Assembly: GCA_913050035.1 (NCBI GenBank) | Contig: CAJXAC010000008.1 | Span: 1-52,068 of the forward strand | Reading direction: 5' to 3' | DNA length: 52,068 nucleotides | DNA from: an uncultured Gammaproteobacteria bacterium | Lineage (GTDB): Bacteria > Pseudomonadota > Gammaproteobacteria > Pseudomonadales > Azotimanducaceae | Shown: piece by piece, positions 7,944 to 17,500 of the stretch | Numbering within the stretch: position 1 is the first letter of the stretch | Layout: the number at the start of each line of letters is the position of its first letter | The notes under the pieces: model-generated | Database searches by the model: none | What the model saw: only the letters and a program-made list of their open reading frames with translations | What the model was told of the DNA's origin: nothing | Translations under genes and position numbers: made by a program

Positions 7944-9662
7944 ATGAACATCCTTCGTCAGCCACTGCTCTCACTTTGCGCACTTGTAGGCCTTGGGCTG
8001 CTTCTCGGCGGCTGTCAAACCAGTGCGCCCAGACCTACAGCTGTGGAATATAACGGCACGCCGTTGCCCAGTATTATGGGCCTGCAACAAGAGTTCTTAT
8101 CCCAGCCTGACGTCATGACTCGGTACCTGAGATTGTCCGAGCTTGAAGCTCAAGCCCTGGCCCTAGCGGCAGACGAACCCCTGCGTCTGGGCTCTGTCGG
8201 TTCCGCCATTTTAGAAATTTATCCTGCCAGCTACACCGGTCATTTCGTATTGGAGAAATTTTATCGCGATTTAGAATCGACTGACGCCCAACAACTGCAT
8301 GCCGCGTGGTTACGCCACTTACGAAACACCACGGTCGGCGAAGCAGATGGCAGCACTGACGCTCCGTACAAGTTAATGAGCATCAACGACGCAAGGGCCT
8401 TTTTGGCCATGCAAGGTTGGCTGGAAACCGGTGCGCTTTACCAAAGCAATGCCGAGACGCCGCTCGGGTTAACAATGCTTGCCCGAGAAAATGCCCAAGC
8501 GCCACTGCGGACCCAACAATTCGATCTCTCTTCAATACTGCGACCGCTAACTGAAGATCTGGCCGGCGCACAAACGATACAACCGAATAATCCGTGGCCA
8601 CTACTACGCGAACTGGCGAGCAGCAAGAATTCCGCAGCCCAAGCGTCAATTGGCACCTTTTTAGCCAAACAACGCCGGTTCGATGCTGCGTTGAGTTGGC
8701 TAGAGGTCGCAGCACGACCTGGCAACCTGTTCGCGAATAGCCTGCTGGCGCGAATCTATTGGTTCAAAGCAGGTTCAGCGCAAAAACAAGAGCCACAACA
8801 AAACCCAGCAGAGTCGGATGATCAGCAACCGACAGCACAAGAGTTCAAACAACTGGCCCTGGAAAACCACCTCCAAGCCATAGCTCTGGGTTCGGCAGAT
8901 TCCATGTATACCCTTGGACGATTGTACATCGAGGAATTCTTTGGCCCTGCCAACAATGCAGAGGGCATAGCTTTGCTGGAGCAAGCCGGCCGCCTGGGCA
9001 AGGCTGAGGCGTTATTGTATTTGGGGCATCAATTCCGTACCGGGCAGCGTTTGGGCGCGAATCCAACTGCCGCCAAAGACTACCTAGAGCAAGCTGCGGC
9101 GTTGCAAAACCCGGATGCCATTATCAGTTATGCGCGCTACCTAACCACGGCGACCGGTCAGGAGAATATCTCGGCCCACGAACGTTTGATGCCCTGGTTA
9201 TTAGAATTAGCAGATACCGACCACGCAGAGGCCATGGTAGTGCTTGGCAACCTCAGCGCACGCGGTATCGCTGTGCCTAAGTCCAGTAGACGAGCTTTGA
9301 AGTGGTACAAAAAAGCCGTCCGCAATGCGGGTTCGCATCATCACGGCGCCGCCGAAATCATTAACGAAGTGTCTTGGACCTTAGCCACAACGCCCATCAA
9401 CAGCCTGCGCGACAGTCGCTATGCGCGAACCTTAATGGACAAATTAATGGCCGCAGATGAAGCCGCACGCGACCGCCCTGAATACCTCGATACCTGGGCT
9501 ACAACCTATGCCGCAACCGGAGACTTTGTCACCGCCATCGACAAGCAACAACAGGCCATAAGTAAGGCAGAAGAACAACAGCGGGATGACGTACTGGAAA
9601 TTCTGAGAAAACACTTATCCAAATTCAAAGCCGGTGACCGCATTGTCGACCAGGTCCCCTAG
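7944..9662 (+). CDS. Outer-membrane-type lipoprotein with Sel1/TPR repeats
   Basis: 572 residues. The signal peptide ends in the lipobox LLGGC (Cys24), so the mature protein is lipid-anchored. From ~230 the sequence is made of Sel1-like helical repeats (A-x-Y/L-x-L-G-x-x-Y patterns such as DSMYTLGRLYIEEFFG, EALLYLGHQF and AMVVLGNLSARG), and the last ~100 residues read as TPR. Such solenoids scaffold protein complexes in the periplasm. It overlaps mnmH by 29 bases, suggesting translational coupling. Specific role unknown; a distant resemblance to alginate-type TPR lipoproteins is not enough for a name. Confidence 0.85.
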   Translation: MNILRQPLLSLCALVGLGLLLGGCQTSAPRPTAVEYNGTPLPSIMGLQQEFLSQPDVMTRYLRLSELEAQALALAADEPLRLGSVGSAILEIYPASYTGHFVLEKFYRDLESTDAQQLHAAWLRHLRNTTVGEADGSTDAPYKLMSINDARAFLAMQGWLETGALYQSNAETPLGLTMLARENAQAPLRTQQFDLSSILRPLTEDLAGAQTIQPNNPWPLLRELASSKNSAAQASIGTFLAKQRRFDAALSWLEVAARPGNLFANSLLARIYWFKAGSAQKQEPQQNPAESDDQQPTAQEFKQLALENHLQAIALGSADSMYTLGRLYIEEFFGPANNAEGIALLEQAGRLGKAEALLYLGHQFRTGQRLGANPTAAKDYLEQAAALQNPDAIISYARYLTTATGQENISAHERLMPWLLELADTDHAEAMVVLGNLSARGIAVPKSSRRALKWYKKAVRNAGSHHHGAAEIINEVSWTLATTPINSLRDSRYARTLMDKLMAADEAARDRPEYLDTWATTYAATGDFVTAIDKQQQAISKAEEQQRDDVLEILRKHLSKFKAGDRIVDQVP

Positions 9663-10698
9663 GCTTGAGCTTCAGCCATTATTGGCCACACAACCTACCT
9701 TTTTGGATGTCCGCGCTGAGCAAGAATACGCCAAGGGGCATTTCCCAAACAGCATCAATGCGCCAATTTTAAATGACGACGAACGTCACCAAGTCGGAAC
9801 TACTTACAAACAACAGGGCGCAGACGCGGCTGTGGCGTTAGGCCATAAACTGGTATCAGGCACATTGCGAGAGCAACGTATCGCCACTTGGCAAAGCATT
9901 TGTACTGAACATGACAACGTTCACATCATGTGTTGGCGCGGTGGCCAACGATCTAGCCTGGCCCAGCAGTGGCTAGCCCATCAAGGCATGGAGCGACCCC
10001 GCATCGAGGGCGGCTTTAAGGCGCTGCGACAGCAAAGCCTCGAAATTCTCGGTCGTCCAGACAAAACATTTTGGCTACTCAGTGGTCGCACCGGCTCCGC
10101 CAAAACCGTCATCATCAAGCAACTTCCCAACAGTATTGATTTAGAGGGTCATGCCAACCACAGAGGTTCGGCATTCGGTCGGCGCCTAACGCCGCAACCG
10201 TCTCCGGTAACCTTCGAATGCGCACTGACAGCAGACTACCTGCAACATTCCCAGCAAAACCTCGTGGTGGAGGACGAAAGTCGCACCATTGGCAGCGTCG
10301 GCTTACCTGAGCGATGGCACCAATCCATGCAGCATGCCGATATCGCACTGCTCGAGGTCGATATCGAACAACGCATCAGCCACATCGAAGAGGAGTATGT
10401 TGATCAAGCACTGCACGAGGCCGAACAGCACGGCTTCACCCAGGAGGACGTGCATCAGCGCTACCAGAGCGCATTACTACGTATCGGCAAGCGGCTCGGT
10501 GGGGTGCGCTTGCAAACACTACAAAAGCACCTGACCCAAGCATTTACCGGTCAGGCTAGCCATACGGCGTGGATCGACTACTTACTCCGGGAATATTACG
10601 ACCCGATGTATGACTACCAGCTGAGCAAAAAACAACAGCGCATTCGTGTTCGCGGCGGCACTGAAGACGTTACCGCCTTTCTCCAACAATTGCCCTAG
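9634..10698 (+). CDS. mnmH: tRNA 2-selenouridine synthase MnmH (SelU/YbbB)
   Basis: An N-terminal rhodanese domain with active Cys100 in MCWRGGQRS is fused to a P-loop domain with GRTGSAKT at 151-158, the unique MnmH architecture. MnmH geranylates and then selenates 2-thiouridine at the tRNA wobble position using selenophosphate; no selD is in the window. Length (354) is normal. The start is GTG at 9634, inside the end of the lipoprotein gene; it could be the TTG at 9643. The stop codon overlaps that of the convergent hydrolase in a CTAG palindrome. Confidence 0.94.
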   Translation: MTALSTRSPRLELQPLLATQPTFLDVRAEQEYAKGHFPNSINAPILNDDERHQVGTTYKQQGADAAVALGHKLVSGTLREQRIATWQSICTEHDNVHIMCWRGGQRSSLAQQWLAHQGMERPRIEGGFKALRQQSLEILGRPDKTFWLLSGRTGSAKTVIIKQLPNSIDLEGHANHRGSAFGRRLTPQPSPVTFECALTADYLQHSQQNLVVEDESRTIGSVGLPERWHQSMQHADIALLEVDIEQRISHIEEEYVDQALHEAEQHGFTQEDVHQRYQSALLRIGKRLGGVRLQTLQKHLTQAFTGQASHTAWIDYLLREYYDPMYDYQLSKKQQRIRVRGGTEDVTAFLQQLP

Positions 10699-11561
10699 GC
10701 GGCAAAAAACTTCTTGATGTGATCGACGACTGCTCGGGGTTGATCGTGGTGCGTCCAGTGGCCGGCGTCTGCAATATCGTGCAGTTGCGCATTGGTAAAA
10801 TGCAGTAACGTGCCGTCTTGGCCGGTACGATTATCCAAACCATTCGCCGCGTTCAAAAGCAACACTGGGCATTGAATCGATTCCCATAGCTCGATCATTT
10901 CATCTGCACGAATGCCCATACTGGCAAAATTATAAGTGTAGTTATCGTACTTCCAGGTAAAACGCCCGTCTTCGTGACGCACACTACCGTGCAACGTTAG
11001 ATGGTAAGCCTGCTCGCTACTCAGCTGTGGATTTGCCTGCTGCATACGCTGATAGGCTGCTTCAAGAGAGTCGTAACGCTTGGGCTGTCGGTCTGCCAGA
11101 CTCTGAGTAGCCTCGACCCACACCCGCAGCTTTTCCCGCAAGGGGATCTCCACAGCGTCACGCTGCCACAATCCTATGCCCTCGATCACTACCAATTTCG
11201 CCACAAGCTCAGGATAAGTCCCAGCAAAAAAACTGGTAATAGCACCGCCAAGACTATGGCCCACTAAGTAAACTGGGCCGTAATCGTTCTGTACGATCAG
11301 TTGATACAGGTCGTACAAATAGTCTAAGTAATCATACCCCGAGCCCTGCACCCATTCAGAGTCCCCATGGCCGCGCAGATCCGGCGCAACAATATGATAA
11401 TCGTCGGCAAAATATTCCAACACATCATCCCAAGTACGACTGTGGTCACGCACACCATGCACAAACACAATGGTTGGCGCCTGAGGATCGCCCCATTCGA
11501 CAAACTGCAGTCGCAGACGTTGCGAATAAAAACTATGAGATGTCGGCAAGTGGCGGCTCAT
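10695..11561 (-). CDS. Alpha/beta hydrolase
   Basis: 288 residues with HGVRDHSRTW (oxyanion region), the Ser nucleophile in VGHSLGGA and the catalytic His in DAGHWTHHDQP. It belongs to the broad serine esterase/C-C hydrolase group; the substrate cannot be told. It is separated by only 37 bases from the LysR gene upstream on the same strand, so the regulator may be the first gene of a two-gene unit. Confidence 0.85.
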   Translation of the reverse strand: MSRHLPTSHSFYSQRLRLQFVEWGDPQAPTIVFVHGVRDHSRTWDDVLEYFADDYHIVAPDLRGHGDSEWVQGSGYDYLDYLYDLYQLIVQNDYGPVYLVGHSLGGAITSFFAGTYPELVAKLVVIEGIGLWQRDAVEIPLREKLRVWVEATQSLADRQPKRYDSLEAAYQRMQQANPQLSSEQAYHLTLHGSVRHEDGRFTWKYDNYTYNFASMGIRADEMIELWESIQCPVLLLNAANGLDNRTGQDGTLLHFTNAQLHDIADAGHWTHHDQPRAVVDHIKKFFAA

Positions 11562-11598
11562 GCTGAGTCCTTGTGCTATGGATAAAGTCGAAGTTCAT

Positions 11599-12516
11599 TC
11601 AGACTTGGGAGGGGTTATTTAATTCCGAACCAAGTAGCTCGTGGGCTCGCCGGTCGAAAATATCGCGCACGAAGTCCATAAATACTTTGACCCGTTTGGT
11701 GCTGCGCAGATCTGGGTGGGTCAGCATCCACATGGATGGACCGAGCACCGGTGGAATATTGCCAACCCTTAACAGGCCCGGATCTGACTCCGCCAGAATA
11801 CAAGGCAAAAACGCGTACCCCAGACCTTGGCGTACCGCTTCGAGTTGCAGCAGCAGACTATGATTACGGACATGGATGCGCGCATTAGCAGCGTGGGCGG
11901 CACGTAGGCGACGGCTCACACGGCTCATCTCACTATCGGCAAGGTAGTCGACCCAAATATTGTCCTCACCGCCGGGTAAAATCCCCGCTCGGGTATCCCG
12001 GTCAATTAACTCTTGGGACCCATATGCGGCAATAGCGATTGGCGATAATGAACGGCCAACCAAGTTTTCTGCCGGATGATCTGTTACCTCTATAAGGACG
12101 TCCGCTTCGCGTATGTTGATGTTGGGCCGTTGATGACCAGGAACCAAGCTAATTTCAATGTCTGGATATGCGTCCTGGAACCGAGAAAGCTCTTTCACCA
12201 GTAGGCTTAAAGCGATGACTTCAGGAATTACTACCCGCACCAGCCCCGACAGTCGTTGATCCTGCCCTATCAACTTACCTTCGATATTGCCCAGATCCGC
12301 CGCGATTTCGTTGACCCCGGCAATAACTTCGGCCCCTTCGGGAGTAATGGTGAGACCCCGCGGCGAACGGGTGAATAACTGCACCCCTAAACGTTGTTCA
12401 AAATGCTCCAGACGCCTGCTGACCGTCGACGGATTGACATCCAGCTGCTCTGCCGCCGCGCGCACCGAGCGCGTAGCCGCCACGGCACTGAAATATTTAT
12501 AGTCATCCCAATCCAT
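11599..12516 (-). CDS. LysR-family transcriptional regulator
   Basis: 305 residues. The N-terminal winged helix-turn-helix (FSAVAATRSVRAAAEQLDV, then NPSTVSRRLEHFEQRLG) is followed by a periplasmic-binding-protein-like effector domain. The subgroup resembles regulators that start with a DWDD-type N-terminus and act on nearby metabolic genes. It is divergent from a ~410-base gene-free stretch containing a small RNA candidate and, beyond that, an enoyl-CoA hydratase, so that region could hold its operator. Effector unknown. Confidence 0.88.
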   Translation of the reverse strand: MDWDDYKYFSAVAATRSVRAAAEQLDVNPSTVSRRLEHFEQRLGVQLFTRSPRGLTITPEGAEVIAGVNEIAADLGNIEGKLIGQDQRLSGLVRVVIPEVIALSLLVKELSRFQDAYPDIEISLVPGHQRPNINIREADVLIEVTDHPAENLVGRSLSPIAIAAYGSQELIDRDTRAGILPGGEDNIWVDYLADSEMSRVSRRLRAAHAANARIHVRNHSLLLQLEAVRQGLGYAFLPCILAESDPGLLRVGNIPPVLGPSMWMLTHPDLRSTKRVKVFMDFVRDIFDRRAHELLGSELNNPSQV

Positions 12517-12736
12517 CTAAATACCTTGAGAAGTCCGAAAAGCCTGGAGTTATCTCCTTAACATAATCTGGCGAATCTGTGCGTAGCAAAAATCATGGTA
12601 CTGGCCTCGCAGGCCGACAATAGGGCAAATTCTTGCAAAAAATCCATAATGCACGCAGTTATCTCTATTAAACACCAAACATTCAGTGTTGCATATAAGC
12701 AATCTGGTGTTGCGTAACTTAATGTGGCATTATTTT

Positions 12737-12875
12737 GTTACTGCAAGTAACATGGCTTCAACGGTGAGACATAACACCGATTACTAGAGGGATATCCGAA
12801 CCTCCTCTCCCCTCCCCTCCTCGGATATCCCTCCCCCTCTTCTAACGGGGACCACGAAAGTGGTCCCCGTTTTTT
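12737..12875 (+). ncRNA. Candidate small RNA with anti-Shine-Dalgarno-like hairpin loop
   Basis: A perfect 13-bp inverted repeat (12787-12799 with 12821-12833) encloses a 21-base loop made almost only of C and T (12800-12820; it contains CCTCC three times). About ten bases later comes an intrinsic terminator. A hairpin with a CCUCC-rich loop followed by a terminator is the plan of the CcsR RNAs of Rhodobacter and of sX13 of Xanthomonas, which act through C-rich loops on G-rich ribosome sites. The 5' end is not fixed; a weak promoter (TTGCGT 12710, TATTTT 12731) would start near 12743. Plus strand only, as the T run requires. Confidence 0.6.
12844..12875 (+). terminator. Strong intrinsic terminator
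   Basis: A perfect 12-bp stem (arms 12844-12855 and 12860-12871) is closed by a GAAA tetraloop, and a run of six T covers 12870-12875. No annotated gene ends before it on the plus strand, which supports a non-coding transcript. Confidence 0.88.
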
Positions 12876-12927
12876 GTTGCATTCGTTATTATCCAGCGGT
12901 CTCAGTGTTACCCCACAGGCAGTACTT

Positions 12928-13731
12928 ATGCCCCAAGCTAGCTACCCATACGAGCATATTCAGCTCGACAAAGAGGACCACGTGGCGTGGCTGCGCTTTA
13001 ATCGCGTCGCCAAGGCCAACGCGATGAATTACGCCCATTTATGGGAAGTGGAGCACGCTGCGCTGTCATTGCGCGACGATGCGGATATTCGTGTAGTGGT
13101 TCTTACCGGTAATGGCCCGCATTTTTGCTCCGGCGCCGATTTAACGGACCCCGGAGAACCCGACGACATGCCGTTGGTACTGCGCCGGCGCCGGGCGCGA
13201 ATGGGTGAGCGGGCCATCGAAGCGGTTCTAGATATCGATCAAATTACGATCGCAGCGTGGCATGGGGCGGCCATGGGCGGGGGTGCTTGTCTTGCGACAG
13301 CATGTGATTTTCGTATCGGCAGCGATGACTGTTTTATGCAATACCCAGAAATCGATATCGGCATAAACCTGATGTGGAAAAGTCTGCCCTTACTCGTCAA
13401 TCTGATCGGCCCGGCACGAGCTAAACGACTGGTTATCGGCGGCGAACGCATGCACTCGGAGACCCTTCTGAACTGGGGCATACTGGACCAACGTGTGCCT
13501 CGAGAAAATCTTCTGGCGGCGGCAACAGACATGGCTAAACATTACGTTAACAAGCCGCCCATCGCCGCACAGATGATCAAACAGTCGACCAATCAAATTT
13601 CCAACGCCTTAAACCACGCCTTAATGCACATGGACGCAGACCAAAATCTGCTGGCGGCTTCGAGCGAAGACCGTAAAGAGGCGATCAAGAGTTATATGGA
13701 AAAATCCACGCCCACGTTTAAGGGTAATTAA
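12928..13731 (+). CDS. Enoyl-CoA hydratase/isomerase (crotonase) family protein
   Basis: 267 residues from ATG 12928. Crotonase features: VVVLTGNGPHFCSGADLTD forms the first oxyanion strand, and AAWHGAAMGGGACLATACDFRIG the second, with the acidic residue in the later YPEIDIGI region. The family hydrates or isomerises 2-enoyl-CoA, or performs related acyl-CoA reactions. The frame continues upstream to TTG 12874, but that would run through the terminator T tract, so the later ATG is used. It converges with the Rieske gene (stop codons two bases apart). Confidence 0.85.
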   Translation: MPQASYPYEHIQLDKEDHVAWLRFNRVAKANAMNYAHLWEVEHAALSLRDDADIRVVVLTGNGPHFCSGADLTDPGEPDDMPLVLRRRRARMGERAIEAVLDIDQITIAAWHGAAMGGGACLATACDFRIGSDDCFMQYPEIDIGINLMWKSLPLLVNLIGPARAKRLVIGGERMHSETLLNWGILDQRVPRENLLAAATDMAKHYVNKPPIAAQMIKQSTNQISNALNHALMHMDADQNLLAASSEDRKEAIKSYMEKSTPTFKGN

Positions 13732-13732
13732 C

Positions 13733-14542
13733 TCACCAGTGCACAGTTAACTGATCGGCCTGAACCTGCACTTGCGGCCTCCGGCCCAGCCGACAGTTAC
13801 TGCTGCCCAGACATTCGCCAGACTGCAGATCAAACCGGTAGCCATGCCACGAGCAATGAACCTGGCCGGGCGTGTCTGGGTGCAAAGCCAAAGGCCCGAG
13901 TTGATGCGGACATCGCTGCGGATACACCACCCACTCAGCGTCCACCTTTTGCAGGACAAAGAAACGATCAGATAGGCTAAAGGTCAATGGCGTGGTAATT
14001 TCGTCAACCGCACCCAACATCAGGGAGTCTGCCGACTCCACGGCATCTATCCGCCGATCCAGCTGTTGCTGCCGCTCGGTCATCATCCGCACATCTTCGT
14101 CATATAGCACTTCATAGGCGCGTGCGTAGGCTCTGCCCACCTTGTCACGCTGTGCGGCGTCCACATCTGGCACAAAAAAATCCACGATAATGTCCAGACT
14201 CTGGGGAGTTAGCTCAAATACGTGAGTCCAAATTTCTACACCCTTGGCGGGGCCCTCTAGGTTGCGCGTTATCCAGCGACGGGCAGCTCGGTCCAGACGC
14301 AGTTCAATGATGCTGTCGGTGCCCTTACGCTGATCGACCACTTTGGCGCGCCATCCCCAGGCACCGGAATCCAGCAATTCCAAGTCACTGAAACTCGACT
14401 CATGCAAATGCGGTAAGTGCTCCCAATCCAAGGCGTTTTCATACATGCGCACCAAACTGACCGGCAAGCGACGACGATAGCTGCCCACATGATGACCCGA
14501 ATCTGTGTTCCCCGGGACAAACTCATAGCGCAACTCAACCAC
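13733..14542 (-). CDS. Rieske-type oxygenase-like protein with reversed domain order
   Basis: 269 residues. The Rieske [2Fe-2S] site is at the C-terminus: C211-x-H213 in CPHQLGPL and C230-x2-H233 in CSWHGYRF. The N-terminal part looks like a Rieske oxygenase catalytic domain: N36-x2-D39-x2-H42-x4-H47 (ENALDWEHLPHLH) matches the mononuclear iron signature, and LYDEDVRMMTERQQ (~146-159) resembles the helix carrying the third Asp ligand. Normal oxygenase alpha subunits have Rieske first. GTG start; only two bases separate it from the ileS stop, so it is co-transcribed with ileS. Substrate unknown; activity is inferred from the motifs. Confidence 0.8.
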   Translation of the reverse strand: MVELRYEFVPGNTDSGHHVGSYRRRLPVSLVRMYENALDWEHLPHLHESSFSDLELLDSGAWGWRAKVVDQRKGTDSIIELRLDRAARRWITRNLEGPAKGVEIWTHVFELTPQSLDIIVDFFVPDVDAAQRDKVGRAYARAYEVLYDEDVRMMTERQQQLDRRIDAVESADSLMLGAVDEITTPLTFSLSDRFFVLQKVDAEWVVYPQRCPHQLGPLALHPDTPGQVHCSWHGYRFDLQSGECLGSSNCRLGRRPQVQVQADQLTVHW

Positions 14543-14544
14543 TG

Positions 14545-17500
14545 TTATTCGCCTTGACGCCGCAGAGTAAAACCCAAGGAATGGCCGTCGATTTCAGTCT
14601 GCGTGCCCGCATCCGCATCCAGCTCATTCGATAAAGTGACACAGAGCGTTTCATGCATGACATAGTCACGATGCTCATCGATGGCCTGGGCTAACTCGCC
14701 CGAGGCTGCAAAATGCACTGTTATGCGGTCGCTGACGGCGAAATTCATATCCTTACGGGCCCGCTGAATACGGTTGACCACTTCCCTAGCGTAACCACCG
14801 CGCACTAACTCAGGAGTCAACTGGCAGTTTAAATCTACTGCTATCTGACTATTGGATATGGTGTTGGTGCCGGCACGGGCCTGCTGCTGCACTCGAACTT
14901 CATCCGCATTAAATACCTCGGTTGTGCCATCCACAGTCAATTCCACCGTGCCATTTTGCTGCAGCAAACCTATTTGCTCAGGAGTAAGGGCATCTATTGC
15001 AGCGGCAAAGGCCTTCATGCGCTTACCCAGCCGTTTACCCAAAAGCGGAAAGTTTGGCTTTGCGCACAATTCAATGAATGCGGCTTCATCAGTTGCATAT
15101 TCAACCGCCTGTACGTTTAGCTCTTCTCGCACGTAGCGCTCAATCGAACGCATGTCATCAAGCAGAGCCTGGTCTGAATTTACAATAGTCAGTTTGGACA
15201 GCGGCGTGCGCAGACCAATTTTGACTTCTTCACGCTTTTGCCGCCCTAACAATATGACTTGCTGCATGCGCTCTACCGCTGTCTCTAAACCAGGCTTCAC
15301 CTTGACCGACTCCGCCTCAGGATAGTCACACAGGTGCACTGAATTCGGCTGGGCCGACCGACCGGCAAGCTGCGCTAATGCCTGATACAAATGCTCCGAC
15401 AAAAACGGCGCGAATGGCGCCATCACCTTTGACAACTCCAACAGTACTTCATAGAGGGTGCTATAGGCCGCTATTTTGTCTGCGCTGATGTCTGCACCCC
15501 AAAAGCGCCCGCGATTAAGTCGGATATACCAGTTGGTTAAGTCTTCTATGAATGCGAACAGCGCCGGCACCACGTTGTAGAGGCGATAGCCCTCCATCTC
15601 CGTGGCTACGGTTTGTTTTAGAGTCTGCAGGCGCGACATAATCCATTGATCAAGGATGTTGTCGCCCTCGTGCTGACCTTTTTCCGGCGACCATTCATCG
15701 ATTTCTGCATAGGTGCGCAAGAATGAGTAGGCGTTATACCAAGGCAGCAAGGCGCGACGCACCATATCGCGTACACCTGAATCGGCAAAACGCTGCTCTT
15801 CCCCTTTCACAAGTCCGGAGTTTATGGAATATAGTCGCAGCGCATCCGCGCCATAGGTCTCCATCAACTCATCCGGCGGCGTATAATTGCGCAGGCTTTT
15901 CGACATTTTCTTGCCGTCTTCAGCCATGACCATGCCGTTAACGATCACGTTACGGAATGCCGGTTGGTCAAATAGTCCGGCTCCCAGCACCGTCAGGGTA
16001 TAGAACCATCCGCGGGTCTGATCTAATCCTTCTGCAATGAATTCGGCAGGAAAACCAGCTTCAAACACGTCTTCGTTTTCGAACGGATAATGCAGCTGTG
16101 CATAAGGCATAGACCCGGATTCAAACCAACAGTCGAGTACCTCTTCTATGCGCCGATACGTGCCCGCCTCTCCAGCAATCTGAAAAGTCAGTGCGTCAAC
16201 ATGCTCGCGATGCAGGTCTTCTACCCGAACCCCAGTGTAGTTGTACAACTCATCAATGGAGCCTACGCACAGCGCATTGCCCGTTTCATCATTTACCCAA
16301 ACCGGCAGCGGTGTACCCCATACCCGATTCCGAGAAATGGCCCAATCGATAGCGCCATCGAGCCAGTTACCAAAACGTCCTTGCTTAATGTGCTCTGGCA
16401 CCCAATTTATTTTTTCATTGGCCGCCCTGAGGTTGTCTTTTATCGCGGTGACTCGCACATACCAGGACGGAATGGCTCGATAGATCAGCGGCGTATCAGA
16501 CCGATAGCAGTAGGGATAGCTGTGCTGAATCACCTCTTGGCGATACAACGCGCCACTGGCTTTGAGGGCTGCGATGATGTCTTTATCAGCGTCTTTGACA
16601 TGGCGTCCGGAAAAATCCGGTACCTCTTCCGTAAACTCACCCTGCAACGTCACCGGACAGGCAAATGCGTCCAGCCCACTGGCTTGAAATGCCTTGTAGT
16701 CATCTTCACCAAAAGCCGGGGCCTGATGCACCAAACCGGTGCCACTATCAGTGGTGACGTATTCACCACTGATCACCACAAAAGCTCCTTCTGCTGATTT
16801 CTCAGCAAAGTAGTCGAACACCGGCTGATAGCGTCTACCCACAAGCTCACGGCCACTCACCGTTGCCAGTACCGCAAATTCGCTATCGCCCTGATAGTGG
16901 GACAACCGCTCAGTCGCCAAATAGATCGCCTTACCGGAATCTGCATCGCGCACCAGCGAATATTCAATGTCATCGCCCACGCAAACCGCCAAATTTGACG
17001 GTAGCGTCCATGGCGTGGTGGTCCAAATTGCGAGGTAGGCGTCTTCGTCGAGCAGCTTCAGCAACACTGTGATCGCTGGGTCCTGCACATCCTGATAGTT
17101 CGATGTGGCCTCGAAATTAGCTAACGGCGTGCCCAGTGCGGTGGATACGGGCACCACTTTGACGCCCTGATAAATCAGCCCTTTATCCCATAGCTGTTTG
17201 AACACCCACCAAACAGATTCCATATACCAGGCGTCCATGGTCTTGTAATCGTTGTCAAAATCGATCCAACGCCCGATACGCGTGATGGTATGCCGCCACT
17301 CTTTAACATAGCGCTGGACAATCGCCCGGCACTCGTTGTTGTAACCAGCGACGCCAAGTTTTTCTACCGCGTCTTGGGCCGACATGCCCAGCTGCTTGTC
17401 GATCTCATGCTCAACCGGTAGACCGTGACAATCCCAACCAAAGCGGCGCATCACATAGCGACCCTTCATGGTCCAATAACGGGGCACCACATCTTTAATC

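Larger units (their letters stand above)
12517..12927. other. Gene-free interval between LysR and enoyl-CoA hydratase
   Basis: 411 bases without a convincing coding frame. The LysR-proximal half (to ~12700) is AT-rich with no recognisable structure and presumably holds the LysR promoter. The right half contains a small palindrome at 12737-12751 (GTTACT/AGTAAC), the CU-loop hairpin at 12787-12833 and an intrinsic terminator at 12844-12875, annotated separately. An in-frame TTG at 12874 would extend the hydratase into the terminator, which makes that start unlikely. Confidence 0.7.

Noticed and set aside
10695-10698. Overlapping convergent stop codons (CTAG), and likewise TTAA at 18712-18715
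   Set aside because: Noted, but such four-base stop overlaps follow simply from compact convergent genes with palindromic stops.
12874-12927. In-frame TTG extension of the enoyl-CoA hydratase
   Set aside because: It would start inside the T tract of a strong terminator and adds residues with no crotonase similarity; ATG 12928 is a better start.
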